A stretch of DNA of 64,000 bases, from positions 3,348,001 through 3,412,000 of the forward strand of contig NZ_CP077941.1 in assembly GCF_019722725.1 (NCBI RefSeq). The letters run 5' to 3'. Of this stretch, positions 23,683 to 32,432 are shown in pieces. A program made the position numbers and the translations under genes. The notes under the pieces are model-generated. The model was not told the DNA's origin, did no database searches, and was given only the letters and a program-made list of their open reading frames with translations. The DNA is from Vreelandella profundi. Lineage in GTDB: Bacteria > Pseudomonadota > Gammaproteobacteria > Pseudomonadales > Halomonadaceae. Every line of letters begins with the position of its first letter. The first letter of the stretch is position 1.

Positions 23683-25293
23683 TTAGCCCTCCGCAGCCCG
23701 GCCCTTCTGCGGGAAGAGTCCACGCGGGCGTTTTTGAATGAATAGGATGATAAAGACCAAGACGATAATTTTGGCCAGCACTGCGCCCGCCCAAGGCTCT
23801 AACACCTGATTAATAATCCCCAGCGAGAGGCCCGCCACCAGCGTTCCCCACAGGTTGCCGACGCCGCCAAACACCACCACCATAAAGGAGTCGATGATGT
23901 AGTTTTGCCCCAGGTTAGGGCCAACGTTGGTTAACTGGGAAAGCGCGACACCGGCCAGGCCGGCCACGCCCGAACCGAGCGCGAAGGTCATAATATCGAC
24001 ACGGGTAGCGCGAATACCCATCGAGCGGGCCATGGTCCTGTTTTGCGTCACGGCACGCACATCAAGCCCTAGCCGTGTGCGGCGCATAATCAGCATCAGC
24101 GCCGCAAACACCACCAGCGCAAACCCCAGCACCACCATACGGTTAAGCGTGAGTGACAGCGCATCGTTAATCACCAGCGAGCCACTCATCCATTCCGGCG
24201 TAATCACCGTGCGGTTAAGCGGCGAAATAACGGTGCGCACCAGCTGCTGCAGAATCAGGCTGATACCAAAGGTCGCTAGCAGAGTTTCCAGCGGACGGCC
24301 TTTCAAAAACTGAATAACGCCACGCTCGATAGCAATTCCCGCTAACGCTGCGACCATAAAGCCCGCAGGAATAGACAGAATCAGCGCCAACCCAGGCTGG
24401 CCGGGCAGCAGCTGCTGCATTCCCCAGGTGGTATAAGCGCCCAGCATCATCAGTTCACCGTGGGCCATATTGATTACGCCCATGACGCCAAAGGTAATCG
24501 CCAGGCCTATCGCTGCCAGCACCAGCACCGAGCCGAGACTTAAGCCAAAGTAGAGAGTTTCCAAGCCACGATTAATCTTGAGATTTTGTTCAATGCTGCC
24601 CAAAGCGCTCGCCGCTGCGTCTGCCACAATAGGATCATCCCCGTTCACGGCGCGGCTTAGCGCGACTCGTGCGCGAGGATGCAAACTGCCACGCAGCGCT
24701 TCAACGCCCGCCAGCTCACCGCTTTCCACTTGGTAGATCGCTAACGCTTGGGAAAGTCTGCGGGCAACCTGACTATCCTGCTCGTCGGCAATCAGTTCAC
24801 TGAGCGGCTCAGCCAGCGTTTCGTCCACTTCGCCCAACAGCCGTTCTGCCGAGCGGCGGCGACGCTCAACGTTAGGCGAGTAAAGGTCAACCACGGCGAT
24901 GGCGCTACGCAGCTGATTGCGCAGCGCGTTATTTATGCCGATACGATCTAAGTCGCGGCGCGACATCTGGCCCAGCGCTTCGCCCGCTAGTACATCGGCA
25001 ACCGGCCACTCGCGGCCGCTATTGTCGAGCACCAGCACTATTCTGCCATCGTCGGTACTCTGTAAGCGGCCATCCAATAGCGCCTGCAGCCAATCGCGGG
25101 CGCGCTCATCATCGCTTTGCAAAATCGCGGTGATGGCGTCGCCTTTGTCGCTATATGATTCAACGTCCAGCGCTTCTAGCAGCTCAAGGGCGACGGCGTC
25201 AGCGTTAGCGGTAGAACTCGTTTGGGCTTGCGAGGTGACTGTGATGCTCAACAACAGCAGGCACAGTAGCCCTAAGGAAAGGAAACGCCTCAT
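23683..25293 (-). CDS. urtB: Urea ABC transporter permease UrtB
   Basis: A 536-residue LivH-type permease. A signal-like N terminus is followed by a soluble region of about 200 residues rich in acidic and arginine residues, then the permease core (NMAHGELMMLGAYTTWGMQ near residue 280; VFGGVGNLWGT near 480). The long N-terminal domain is typical of proteobacterial UrtB, making it bigger than ordinary LivH. ATG at 25293 is chosen for the AGGAAG site and because it begins the signal sequence; an in-frame codon at 25350 is less likely. Confidence 0.95.
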   Translation of the reverse strand: MRRFLSLGLLCLLLLSITVTSQAQTSSTANADAVALELLEALDVESYSDKGDAITAILQSDDERARDWLQALLDGRLQSTDDGRIVLVLDNSGREWPVADVLAGEALGQMSRRDLDRIGINNALRNQLRSAIAVVDLYSPNVERRRRSAERLLGEVDETLAEPLSELIADEQDSQVARRLSQALAIYQVESGELAGVEALRGSLHPRARVALSRAVNGDDPIVADAAASALGSIEQNLKINRGLETLYFGLSLGSVLVLAAIGLAITFGVMGVINMAHGELMMLGAYTTWGMQQLLPGQPGLALILSIPAGFMVAALAGIAIERGVIQFLKGRPLETLLATFGISLILQQLVRTVISPLNRTVITPEWMSGSLVINDALSLTLNRMVVLGFALVVFAALMLIMRRTRLGLDVRAVTQNRTMARSMGIRATRVDIMTFALGSGVAGLAGVALSQLTNVGPNLGQNYIIDSFMVVVFGGVGNLWGTLVAGLSLGIINQVLEPWAGAVLAKIIVLVFIILFIQKRPRGLFPQKGRAAEG

Positions 25294-25380
25294 GGGGTTC
25301 TTCCTTTGGTTATCTGAGAGGGAAAGGTAGCGTGCTCCTCTACGCCTCACTTTTCAGTCAGGCGTAGAGGGAAATCATCG

Positions 25381-26769
25381 TTATTCTGCGAGGGCCGCTT
25401 CGGCTTCTTCTACGGCGGTACTGCCGCCGCACGAGCCGTTCACGACGTTAAAGTTGCCGCATTCCATCGGCTTGCGCCAATCGGCAATCAGGTCACGCGA
25501 ACCGGGTAGGTAATCCGACCAAGCATCGCCGGCCACGGTAGACGGCGTCTGCCAGACAATATCAAACTGGCCGTTATCCTGAATTTCACCAATCAGCACC
25601 GGCTTGGTGATGTGATGGTTGGGCATCATCGCCGCATAGCCGCCGGATAGATTCGGCACCGTCACGCCAATAATCGCATCTTTTACGCTGTCGACATCGG
25701 TGGTGCCTGCTTTACGAACCGCTTCTGCCCACATGTTAAAACCAATGTAGTGCGCTTCCATCGGGTCATTCGTCACCGCCTCTTCGTCGCCGGTGTAGTC
25801 GATCCAGGCATCGATAAAGTCATAGTTGTCATCATTATCGACGCTCATGAAGTAGTTCCAAGCGGCTAAATGCCCCACCAGCGGGCTCGTATCGATACCG
25901 GTAAGTTCCTGTTCGCCCACGGAGAAGGCGATGACCGGAATATCGGCAGCGTCGATGCCCTGGTTAGCAAGCTCGGTGTAAAACGGCACGTTGGCATCGC
26001 CATTAATCGTCGAGATGACGGCGGTGCGCTTGCCCTCTTCACCGAAACGGCTCAGCTCAGACACAATATTCTGCCAATCGGAATGGCCGAATGGCGTGTA
26101 GTTGACCATGATGTCTTCGTCGGCGATGCCATACTCATCTTTGAGAAACGCCTCAAGAATGCGATTGGTCGTGCGCGGATACACGTAGTCGGTGCCGATC
26201 AGCGCGAAGCGCTCGATGCCCACTTCGTTGATTAGATACTCAACGGCAGGAATCGCCTGCTGGTTAGGCGCTGCGCCGGTGTAAAAGACGTTTTCTGAGG
26301 ACTCTTCACCTTCATACTGCACCGGATAGAACAGCAGGCCGTTGAGTTCTTCCACGACAGGCAGCACCGCTTTACGTGAAACCGAGGTCCAGTTACCGAA
26401 TATAACGTCAACCTCTTCCTGGGCCAGCAGCTCACGGGCGCGTTCAGCAAATAGCGGCCAGTTAGAAGCGGGATCGACAACAACAGCCTCTAGCTGACGA
26501 CCCAGCAGGCCACCCGCTTCGTTCTGCTGCTCAATCAACATTTCGACGGTGTCTTTAAGAACGGTCTCACTGATCGCCATAGTGCCGGAGAGCGAGTGTA
26601 AAATGCCGACCTTAATCGGATCTTCGCTCTGATCAGCGTCTTGAGCGATGGCCGGAGCGCTGGCGCCCATCACAGCAGCGGTGAGCAAGGCGAGCGCAAA
26701 GCGACCAGGAGAGCGGATTGCGCTCAGGTGTGTCGAGCGAGCGCTTGTGTTGTATGGCAATGTGATCAC
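25381..26769 (-). CDS. urtA: Urea ABC transporter substrate-binding protein UrtA
   Basis: A 462-residue periplasmic binding protein, the urea receptor. The start is GTG at 26769, where AAGGAGG lies five bases upstream; this gives a long but normal signal region ending near PAIA-Q (residue 42). The mature domain begins IKVGILHSLSGTMAISE and includes NWTSVSRKAVLPV and FYPVQYEGEESS, diagnostic of UrtA/FmdD-type amide receptors. It is the first gene of urtABCDE, with a predicted RpoN promoter about 100 bases upstream. Confidence 0.96.
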   Translation of the reverse strand: MITLPYNTSARSTHLSAIRSPGRFALALLTAAVMGASAPAIAQDADQSEDPIKVGILHSLSGTMAISETVLKDTVEMLIEQQNEAGGLLGRQLEAVVVDPASNWPLFAERARELLAQEEVDVIFGNWTSVSRKAVLPVVEELNGLLFYPVQYEGEESSENVFYTGAAPNQQAIPAVEYLINEVGIERFALIGTDYVYPRTTNRILEAFLKDEYGIADEDIMVNYTPFGHSDWQNIVSELSRFGEEGKRTAVISTINGDANVPFYTELANQGIDAADIPVIAFSVGEQELTGIDTSPLVGHLAAWNYFMSVDNDDNYDFIDAWIDYTGDEEAVTNDPMEAHYIGFNMWAEAVRKAGTTDVDSVKDAIIGVTVPNLSGGYAAMMPNHHITKPVLIGEIQDNGQFDIVWQTPSTVAGDAWSDYLPGSRDLIADWRKPMECGNFNVVNGSCGGSTAVEEAEAALAE

Positions 26770-26870
26770 TTGAACCTCCTTGCACCCCTTATGTGTGGGG
26801 CTTGTTAATTGGCTTCGCATTCAGGGCCGTTGTGTTAGTTCCCCTAATACGTCCACGAGCCATTAACACT

Positions 26871-26886
26871 TGCAAGGGATGCGCCA
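26871..26886 (-). promoter_or_regulatory. Sigma-54 (RpoN) promoter of the urt operon
   Basis: TGGCGCATCCCTTGCA on the minus strand fits the RpoN consensus with the correct 10-base spacing between GG and GC. It shares TGGCGCAT...TTGCA with the ureD promoter. The predicted start at about 26860 gives a 91-base leader to urtA. Confidence 0.8.
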
Positions 26887-26961
26887 GATTGGCACAACAC
26901 TTTTTTATAGCTATCTATTCAATCACTTATTGATATTCTAAAAAACCATAGGCTAACCCAA

Positions 26962-27041
26962 CGCACCAAAATGAAGCATCACATCTAACCTTAAGCACTC
27001 TATCAATGCACCAATAAAAACCTGTGCACCAACCAGGCACT
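26962..27041. promoter_or_regulatory. Cluster of NtrC-like sites upstream of urtA
   Basis: Three copies of the half-site CGCACC or TGCACC begin at 26962, 27007 and 27025. The first continues as CGCACC-N5-GAAGCA, four of six in the second half. They lie about 90-160 bases upstream of the predicted RpoN promoter. Binding by NtrC is inference. The remaining bases between urtA and tctA hold only the tctA terminator. Confidence 0.5.
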
Positions 27042-27114
27042 TGGCGGGCGACGCTGCGCAACAGAAACTCTAGGCTCACTGCCTGGTTACAAAGGCGACA
27101 AAAGCGTGAGATAC

Positions 27115-27148
27115 AAAAAAGGAGCCTGGGTATCCCCAAGGCTCCTTA
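27115..27148 (-). terminator. Terminator of the tctCBA operon
   Basis: On the minus strand AAGGAGCC pairs with GGCTCCTT, extended by TGGG/CCCA with one bulge around GATA, and is followed by a run of T. It starts 30 bases beyond the tctA stop. Confidence 0.88.
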
Positions 27149-27177
27149 TTAATCATCCAAAACGTACCGCTAATGAG

Positions 27178-28671
27178 TTACGCAGCGGCACTTTTCTTGC
27201 GACGTTTTTTCAGTAGCGGTAAGCCAAGCGACAGTAAGGCTACCAGCAGCAGCCCCAGCGAAATCGGCTTATCGATGAACGTTGTCCAATCGCCACCCGA
27301 GATTTGCAGCGCACGGCGCATGGACTCTTCCATGATATTACCCAAAATCAGCGCCAGGATTAGCGGCGCCGCCGGGAAACCAAACAGGCGCATTCCCAGG
27401 CCAACCAAGCCAAAGCCCAACAGCAGCAGCAGATCAAACACGCTGAAGCTCATACCGTAAACGCCGATCATGCAGAAGATTAGGATGAGCGATAACAGCA
27501 ATGGCCGGGGCATATCGAGAATTTTGGCGATATAGGGAATCAGCGGCAGGTTAAGTGCCAGCAGGAAGATATTGCCGATATACATACTGGCGACCACGCC
27601 CCAGAACACGTCCGGACGCTGTTCAAGCATCATAGGGCCGGGGTTAACGCCCATTACCAGCAGTGCGCCGAGTAGAACCGCGGTAGTGCCCGAGCCCGGC
27701 ACACCTAGCGTTAATAGCGGTACAAAGGAGCCGGTACAGGCAGCGTTATTGGCCGCTTCTGGCGCCGCAACGCCCTTGATATTGCCCTGCCCAAAGGTGT
27801 GGCCATCTTTAGCAATACGCTTTTCCATGCTGTAGCCCAAAAATGAGCCGATGGTTGCGCCCGCACCCGGCAGTACGCCGGTAAAGAAACCCAGCACCGA
27901 GCTGCGGCCAACCGGACCTGCGATCTCTTTTACTTCACTGCGGGTCAGCTTCAGCGAGCCAATCGCATTGCGCGGCGCTTCTTTGCCACCGCCGCCGCGC
28001 AGCAGCATGTAAAACACCTCAGCAAGCGCGAAAATACCCAGCGCTACGACCAGGAAGTCGATACCGTCCAGCAATTGAATCGACCCGAAGGTGAAACGTT
28101 CGGTACCGGTCTGCATATCGATACCCACAATCGAGATAATCACCCCAACCACGGCGGCAATCAGTCCTTTGACCAGTGACTTATCCGACAGCGAAACCAC
28201 GGCGGTTAAGCCTAACACCATAAGCGCAAAGTACTCAGAAGGGCCAAAGCTGACGGCCACTTTCGATAACAGCGGTGCGACGAGCATCAGGAAAATAACC
28301 GACACCGTGCCGCCTACGAATGACGAATAGGCCGCAATGGCCAGCGCTTTACCCGCCAGGCCTTTCTTGGCCATCGGATAACCGTCAAACGAGGTCGCCA
28401 CGGTGCCCGCCACGCCCGGAGCGTTGAGCAAAATCGATGACGTAGAGCCGCCGAAGATAGCACCGTAATACACCCCTGCCATTAAGATTAAGCCTGAAGA
28501 AGGCTCCATGGAAAAGGTGATAGGAATCATAAGGGCAAGCGCGCTAATAGGGCCTAGGCCCGGCAGCATACCGATAATAGTGCCGGCAAATACGCCAGCA
28601 AACACGTAAGCGATATTCATCGGCTCAAGCGCGATGCCAAAGCCGTACATCAGATTATTGAAGGCATCCAT
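27178..28671 (-). CDS. tctA: Tripartite tricarboxylate transporter large permease TctA
   Basis: A 497-residue membrane protein with about 12 helices. The signature GMLPGLGPISALALMIPITF is near residues 34-55 and a second copy-like motif GVLPGAGATIGSFLGYSMEK near 245-265, as in the duplicated TctA fold. It carries organic di- or tricarboxylates delivered by TctC using the ion gradient. It ends in a basic KKRRKKSAAA tail. It is the last gene of the operon tctC-tctB-tctA, 52 bases after tctB. Confidence 0.94.
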   Translation of the reverse strand: MDAFNNLMYGFGIALEPMNIAYVFAGVFAGTIIGMLPGLGPISALALMIPITFSMEPSSGLILMAGVYYGAIFGGSTSSILLNAPGVAGTVATSFDGYPMAKKGLAGKALAIAAYSSFVGGTVSVIFLMLVAPLLSKVAVSFGPSEYFALMVLGLTAVVSLSDKSLVKGLIAAVVGVIISIVGIDMQTGTERFTFGSIQLLDGIDFLVVALGIFALAEVFYMLLRGGGGKEAPRNAIGSLKLTRSEVKEIAGPVGRSSVLGFFTGVLPGAGATIGSFLGYSMEKRIAKDGHTFGQGNIKGVAAPEAANNAACTGSFVPLLTLGVPGSGTTAVLLGALLVMGVNPGPMMLEQRPDVFWGVVASMYIGNIFLLALNLPLIPYIAKILDMPRPLLLSLILIFCMIGVYGMSFSVFDLLLLLGFGLVGLGMRLFGFPAAPLILALILGNIMEESMRRALQISGGDWTTFIDKPISLGLLLVALLSLGLPLLKKRRKKSAAA

Positions 28672-28723
28672 GGGAATTACTCTCTTAAAGACCTGCTAGC
28701 TTAATTTCGGCTAAACGGCTGGT

Positions 28724-29206
28724 TTAGAAAGGCAGCACGCCAGTGGGTAGATAGACATCCATCACTCGCGTCATGGTGAGATAGAGCGCTAGCACTACCC
28801 CCAGCGATGTCGCGAGGTTAACCGTATGGCGACGGTAGCCGTAGTAAGCCGTTAAGCCCACGCAGAGCAGCGTCGAGGCGAGCACAAAGCCAATCGGCAC
28901 CAGTAAAAACGCATAGGCGGCAATCGCCAGCGAGGTCACGATGATGCGTGCCCAGGGCGTTAATAGCAGCGGCCCTTGCTGTGCCTCTTGATCAATGTCA
29001 TCAGCACCGGCAATCGGCGTAGGCTTCTCAAAGAACAGAAAACCCGACAGGATCAATAACGAAAACCCCAATACTTTGGGAAACAGGTCAGAATCGACCG
29101 GCCGCGGTAACGGGAAGGTTGGGATTTGCCATGCCATCGCGATGTAGGCGACAGCCAGTAGCGCCAATATCAGCGCTAACCACTGATTGGTGTTTAAACG
29201 AGTCAT
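28724..29206 (-). CDS. tctB: Tripartite tricarboxylate transporter small permease TctB
   Basis: A 160-residue protein with four predicted membrane helices, matching the TctB family in size, poor sequence conservation and position. The N terminus places one helix at residues 8-28 and the C-terminal half holds the PIGFVLASTLLCVG segment usual in the family. It pairs with TctA. It is preceded by a 147-base gap from tctC that includes a hairpin. Confidence 0.88.
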   Translation of the reverse strand: MTRLNTNQWLALILALLAVAYIAMAWQIPTFPLPRPVDSDLFPKVLGFSLLILSGFLFFEKPTPIAGADDIDQEAQQGPLLLTPWARIIVTSLAIAAYAFLLVPIGFVLASTLLCVGLTAYYGYRRHTVNLATSLGVVLALYLTMTRVMDVYLPTGVLPF

Positions 29207-29312
29207 AGGAATCTCTCCGAAGGAGCCAACGCACCGACTGTCGTTAACAACCCGCTTTAGCCACGGTCTTTAAGAACAGGTGGTTAAAAACAAGTGATTA
29301 ACAACAGGCGTG

Positions 29313-29338
29313 CCCCAGCCGCACTTAGGCGGCCGGGT
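29313..29338 (-). promoter_or_regulatory. Intercistronic hairpin between tctC and tctB
   Basis: CCCGGCCGC pairs with GCGGCTGGGG (one G-U pair) 16 bases after the tctC stop on the minus strand, without a T-tract. Such hairpins after a receptor gene commonly stabilise the receptor mRNA so that it is made in excess over the permeases. Confidence 0.5.
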
Positions 29339-29353
29339 TATACGGTAGTAGGA

Positions 29354-30352
29354 TTACTGGCGCAGCAAGCCAAGTTCGCCCAGCACGTCGCTGAACTGCT
29401 CTTGCTGCTGATCCAGGAAGGCACCAAATTCTTCGCTGTCTTGGTAGGCGTCGATCCAGCCCAGCTGGTCGCTCGCTTCACGCCAGGCGTCGGTTTCAAG
29501 CATTTCAGCGAACAGATCTTCGTAGTAAGCCACGGCTTCTTCCGGCATATCCGGCGTGCCCATGATGCCGCGCCAGATATCGAAGGTATAGTCAAAGCCC
29601 TGCTCTTGATAGGTAGGCACTTCACTCAAACCGCCACCCAGGCGCTCTTCAGAGGAGACACCCAGCGCACGAAGCTGGCTTCCTTCACCAAGCTGGCCAA
29701 CCGCTTCACCAGCGCCACCGACCACGGCTTCGATATGGCCGCCCATCAGGTTGGTCATGGCATCGCCGCCACCTGAGAAAGGAATGTAATTAACGGCAGA
29801 GGCTTCTATACCGGCCGCTGAGGCCAAGCCTGCAATCGCAATATGATCCATGGAGCCAGGCGCACTGCCGCCGCCAACGCTCAAGCTGGGGTCTTCTTTC
29901 AGCGCATTGAGCAGATCTTCAAGGGTCTGATACTCAGAGTCCGCCGCCACCAGAATGATCGAGTAGTCGGTATTAATCCTAGCGATAGGGGTAAAGTCGG
30001 TGTGGTCATAGCGTGAGGCGCCAGCCAGCGGTACCAGAATCATCGGCGGGCTGGTTGCAAACAGCTTGTGCGGGTTGCCGGTGTCGCGAGCCACTTGCGC
30101 CCATGCAACAGCGCCGCCGCCGCCGGGTACGTTGATCGCGGCAAAGCTTTCGTCAGCCAGCTCTTCTTGCTGGATCACCCGCGACATGGTGCGGGCAAGC
30201 GTGTCCCAACCACCACCCGGATTAGCTGGCGCGACGAATTCAATCGAGCGGCTTGGCGCCCACTCTTGCGCCTGTGCGGCGCTCGTCATTCCAGCAAATG
30301 CGGCTAGCGGTAAAGCAAATACAGATAAGCGCTTGAGAGTAAGCGAGGTCAT
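29354..30352 (-). CDS. tctC: Tripartite tricarboxylate transporter receptor TctC
   Basis: A 332-residue periplasmic receptor of the Bug/TctC family. The signal peptide ends near AQA-Q (residue 29). The mature part opens WAPSRSIEFVAPANPGGGWD, the family's first ligand-binding loop, and has SVGGGSAPGSMDH and YIPFSGGGDAM, the second loop. ATG at 30352 is chosen because GGAGAA precedes it; another ATG lies 15 bases upstream. It is first in the operon. The ligand is probably citrate or a related acid, given the neighbouring CitMHS carrier. Confidence 0.93.
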   Translation of the reverse strand: MTSLTLKRLSVFALPLAAFAGMTSAAQAQEWAPSRSIEFVAPANPGGGWDTLARTMSRVIQQEELADESFAAINVPGGGGAVAWAQVARDTGNPHKLFATSPPMILVPLAGASRYDHTDFTPIARINTDYSIILVAADSEYQTLEDLLNALKEDPSLSVGGGSAPGSMDHIAIAGLASAAGIEASAVNYIPFSGGGDAMTNLMGGHIEAVVGGAGEAVGQLGEGSQLRALGVSSEERLGGGLSEVPTYQEQGFDYTFDIWRGIMGTPDMPEEAVAYYEDLFAEMLETDAWREASDQLGWIDAYQDSEEFGAFLDQQQEQFSDVLGELGLLRQ

Positions 30353-30479
30353 GATGGCGTTCTCCATATCTCAGTGTTGTTGTATGGGTATTGGTATAAA
30401 TAATTGTCTTATTATGTGATGACACGCCGCGAACGTTAGAAGACCGTGCCCCTGACCGACAAGCTTGTGCGCATAAAAG

Positions 30480-30522
30480 ACAAAAAGTTCTTTATGGGCA
30501 TTTTGTTCATTGTGTTCAAGCG
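30480..30522. promoter_or_regulatory. Element shared with the citMHS upstream region (tctC copy)
   Basis: This 43-base stretch begins ACAAAAAGTTC and matches 32369-32411 at 34 of 43 positions without gaps. It contains the direct repeat TGTTCA-TTG-TGTTCA at 30504-30518. It lies 128-170 bases upstream of the tctC start. It is a strong candidate binding site for the response regulator at 32433-33170; that link is inference. The rest of 30353-30625 shows nothing else supported. Confidence 0.6.
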
Positions 30523-30625
30523 CATTCATCGCTCATTAACGTGGCGGCGGCGCATCTTTCAGAATACACCGCCGCCTATTGCTAACAATGCCCAAAATTC
30601 AGCTTAGCTGTGAGGCATCATTGAA

Positions 30626-31954
30626 TCAAACGGCTATTACGCCAAGCAAAACAGCACACATCAACAGCACGATACTCAACCCCCACATCCAGAAGAACGA
30701 GTAGCGCAAGTGCTTGTGCATCTCAAGACCTGATAGCCCTAGCGCCAGCCATACGGCGGGAGCCAAGGGAGATACGAAAGTGCCCACGATGTTACCAATG
30801 ATCATGGCATAGGCCGTCGAATAGGAGTCGATATCAAAGGAAAGGCCGATTTGCTCTACCACGGGGAACAGGGCGAAGTAGTAGGCATCCGTGCTAAGCA
30901 GCAAGTCTAACGGCACACCCAGCACCCCAATGATGATATGCAGGTAGTCGGAGAAAGCGCTCGGCAGCACCGTCACCACATCATTGGCGATGGCATTTAA
31001 CATGCCCGTGCCGTTCAAAACCCCCAGGAACAGGCCAGCGGAGATAATGATAGAGGCCATGGTTAAGGCGCCCGGCGCATGCGCTTGAATGCGCGCCATC
31101 TGCTCTTTAGGCGTGCGATAGTTCACCAGCAGCGCCACAGAGACACCCAGTAAAAACGCCAAACCCGCAGGCAATATACCGGCAACCAGAATCGTGATGA
31201 CGGCAAGAGCGATGATGGCATTAAGCCAGATCAGCTTCGGGCGCTGCAGGCTGGGATCGACGTCATTTGAGACGACGCCCTGGGTCAGTGGCCCTTCTCC
31301 ATGCTCCTGACTAGGCTGCAGGGTGCCGTAGGTTCTTAAAATTCTGCGCTTTTCCAGAATGCCCATAAAAATCGCCAGCGCCAGCATTAACACCACGCCG
31401 ATGGCCTGGATCTGAATCAGCGGATACCACAATTCGGTGACATCTAAATCCAGTACCGATGCCACTCGCCCCAATGGCCCGCCCCACGGCACCATATTTA
31501 CTATGGAAGCAGAACCGGCGATAAGCAGCAGCAGCAAGTAAGGATTCATGCGTAGCCGCAAATAGAGCGGCAACAGTGCCGGTATAGTAATCAGGAAAGT
31601 GGAGGCACCGGAGCCATCTAGCTGTGCCACCATGGCAATGAGCACGGTAATCAGAGCGACGGTAATAATGTTGCCTCTCGATAAGGCGATCATCTTATTG
31701 ATCACCGGCTCGAACAGCCCCGTGTCCTGCATGATTCCAAAGAAAATAATGGCGAAAATGAACATTACTGCGACATTCATCACGGAGCTTAGCCCCGCGC
31801 TAAAAAACTCGCCTAGATCCGTCGCACCAAAGCCTGCCGCAAAGGCTGCAATGACCGGCGGAATAACCATGGCTACCAGAGGAGAAACGCGCCCACTAAT
31901 AAGCAGGCCGACGATAACGATGATGGTGATAAAACCAATGACACTTAAGCTCAT
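30626..31954 (-). CDS. CitMHS-family citrate/proton or metal-citrate symporter
   Basis: A 442-residue membrane protein with about 12 helices, of the CitMHS family, which imports citrate as a complex with divalent metals or with protons. Landmarks are the first helix pair ending VAMVIPPVIAAFAAGFG, MFIFAIIFFGIMQDTGLFEP near residues 64-84, DGSGASTFLITIPALLPLY near 113-132, and LLSTDAYYFALFPVVEQIG near 355-374. It lies downstream of the kinase-regulator pair and upstream of tctCBA, all on the minus strand, making a citrate or tricarboxylate uptake block with two different transporter types. Confidence 0.92.
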   Translation of the reverse strand: MSLSVIGFITIIVIVGLLISGRVSPLVAMVIPPVIAAFAAGFGATDLGEFFSAGLSSVMNVAVMFIFAIIFFGIMQDTGLFEPVINKMIALSRGNIITVALITVLIAMVAQLDGSGASTFLITIPALLPLYLRLRMNPYLLLLLIAGSASIVNMVPWGGPLGRVASVLDLDVTELWYPLIQIQAIGVVLMLALAIFMGILEKRRILRTYGTLQPSQEHGEGPLTQGVVSNDVDPSLQRPKLIWLNAIIALAVITILVAGILPAGLAFLLGVSVALLVNYRTPKEQMARIQAHAPGALTMASIIISAGLFLGVLNGTGMLNAIANDVVTVLPSAFSDYLHIIIGVLGVPLDLLLSTDAYYFALFPVVEQIGLSFDIDSYSTAYAMIIGNIVGTFVSPLAPAVWLALGLSGLEMHKHLRYSFFWMWGLSIVLLMCAVLLGVIAV

Positions 31955-32432
31955 TCGTCATTAACCTTTTCTTTAATTCTTAAGCTTAATCATCCCTAGC
32001 AACGCCGAACACGCGCCCGCCTTAGGTCTCAATAGACTTAGCGACGAGCCGCATCGCGCTCAGACCCATTGAGGGCATAGCGACAAGCGTTGGTTGCCTA
32101 ATAACTGAGTCGGGGTATTCTCCCCGCCCAAGGGAATGACTAACGTTAGAAATTGGCTGAAATGGGAAGGATCCTACGCATTCACCTTCAGGGTGACACT
32201 AGGTCCAGTCAGGAACATCGGAGGCAGTCCAGACCCTCTCAAACGCCTTAATGTCAGGGATTCTGACTATCATGGCGCTCTTCTTGTGAAGAAATTATTA
32301 CTATGCTGGCGTGCTGGGCGCACATTAAAGGATTGGTGCAACGCCTCTCAACGTTATGAACATAATGAACAAAAAGTTCGTTTTGAGCGTTGTGTGCATT
32401 TTGCTCACGCGGCATCGTCCTTTCTTGTAATG
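31955..32432 (-). other. Long 5' region of citMHS with several small hairpins
   Basis: No protein gene I can support lies here. Small dyads include CGGGG/CCCCG at 32111-32127, the palindrome CTAACGTTAG at 32140-32149, TCACC/GGTGA at 32182-32196 and GTCAG/CTGAC at 32253-32267. The region also holds the regulatory element at 32369-32411. If transcription of citMHS begins near that element, the leader would be about 400 bases, unusually long. Confidence 0.4.
32357..32411. promoter_or_regulatory. Element shared with the tctC upstream region (citMHS copy)
   Basis: The part from 32369 matches the tctC element at 34 of 43 positions. Just before it, TGAACA-TAA-TGAACA at 32357-32371 is a direct repeat that reappears on the opposite strand in the tctC element as TGAACA-CAA-TGAACA. 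This repeated unit is a good candidate site for the adjacent DcuR/CitB-type response regulator. Confidence 0.6.

Noticed and set aside
32320..32345. Sigma-54 promoter upstream of citMHS
   Set aside because: TGCAA occurs at 32337 but the partner GG is not at the required 10-base spacing.
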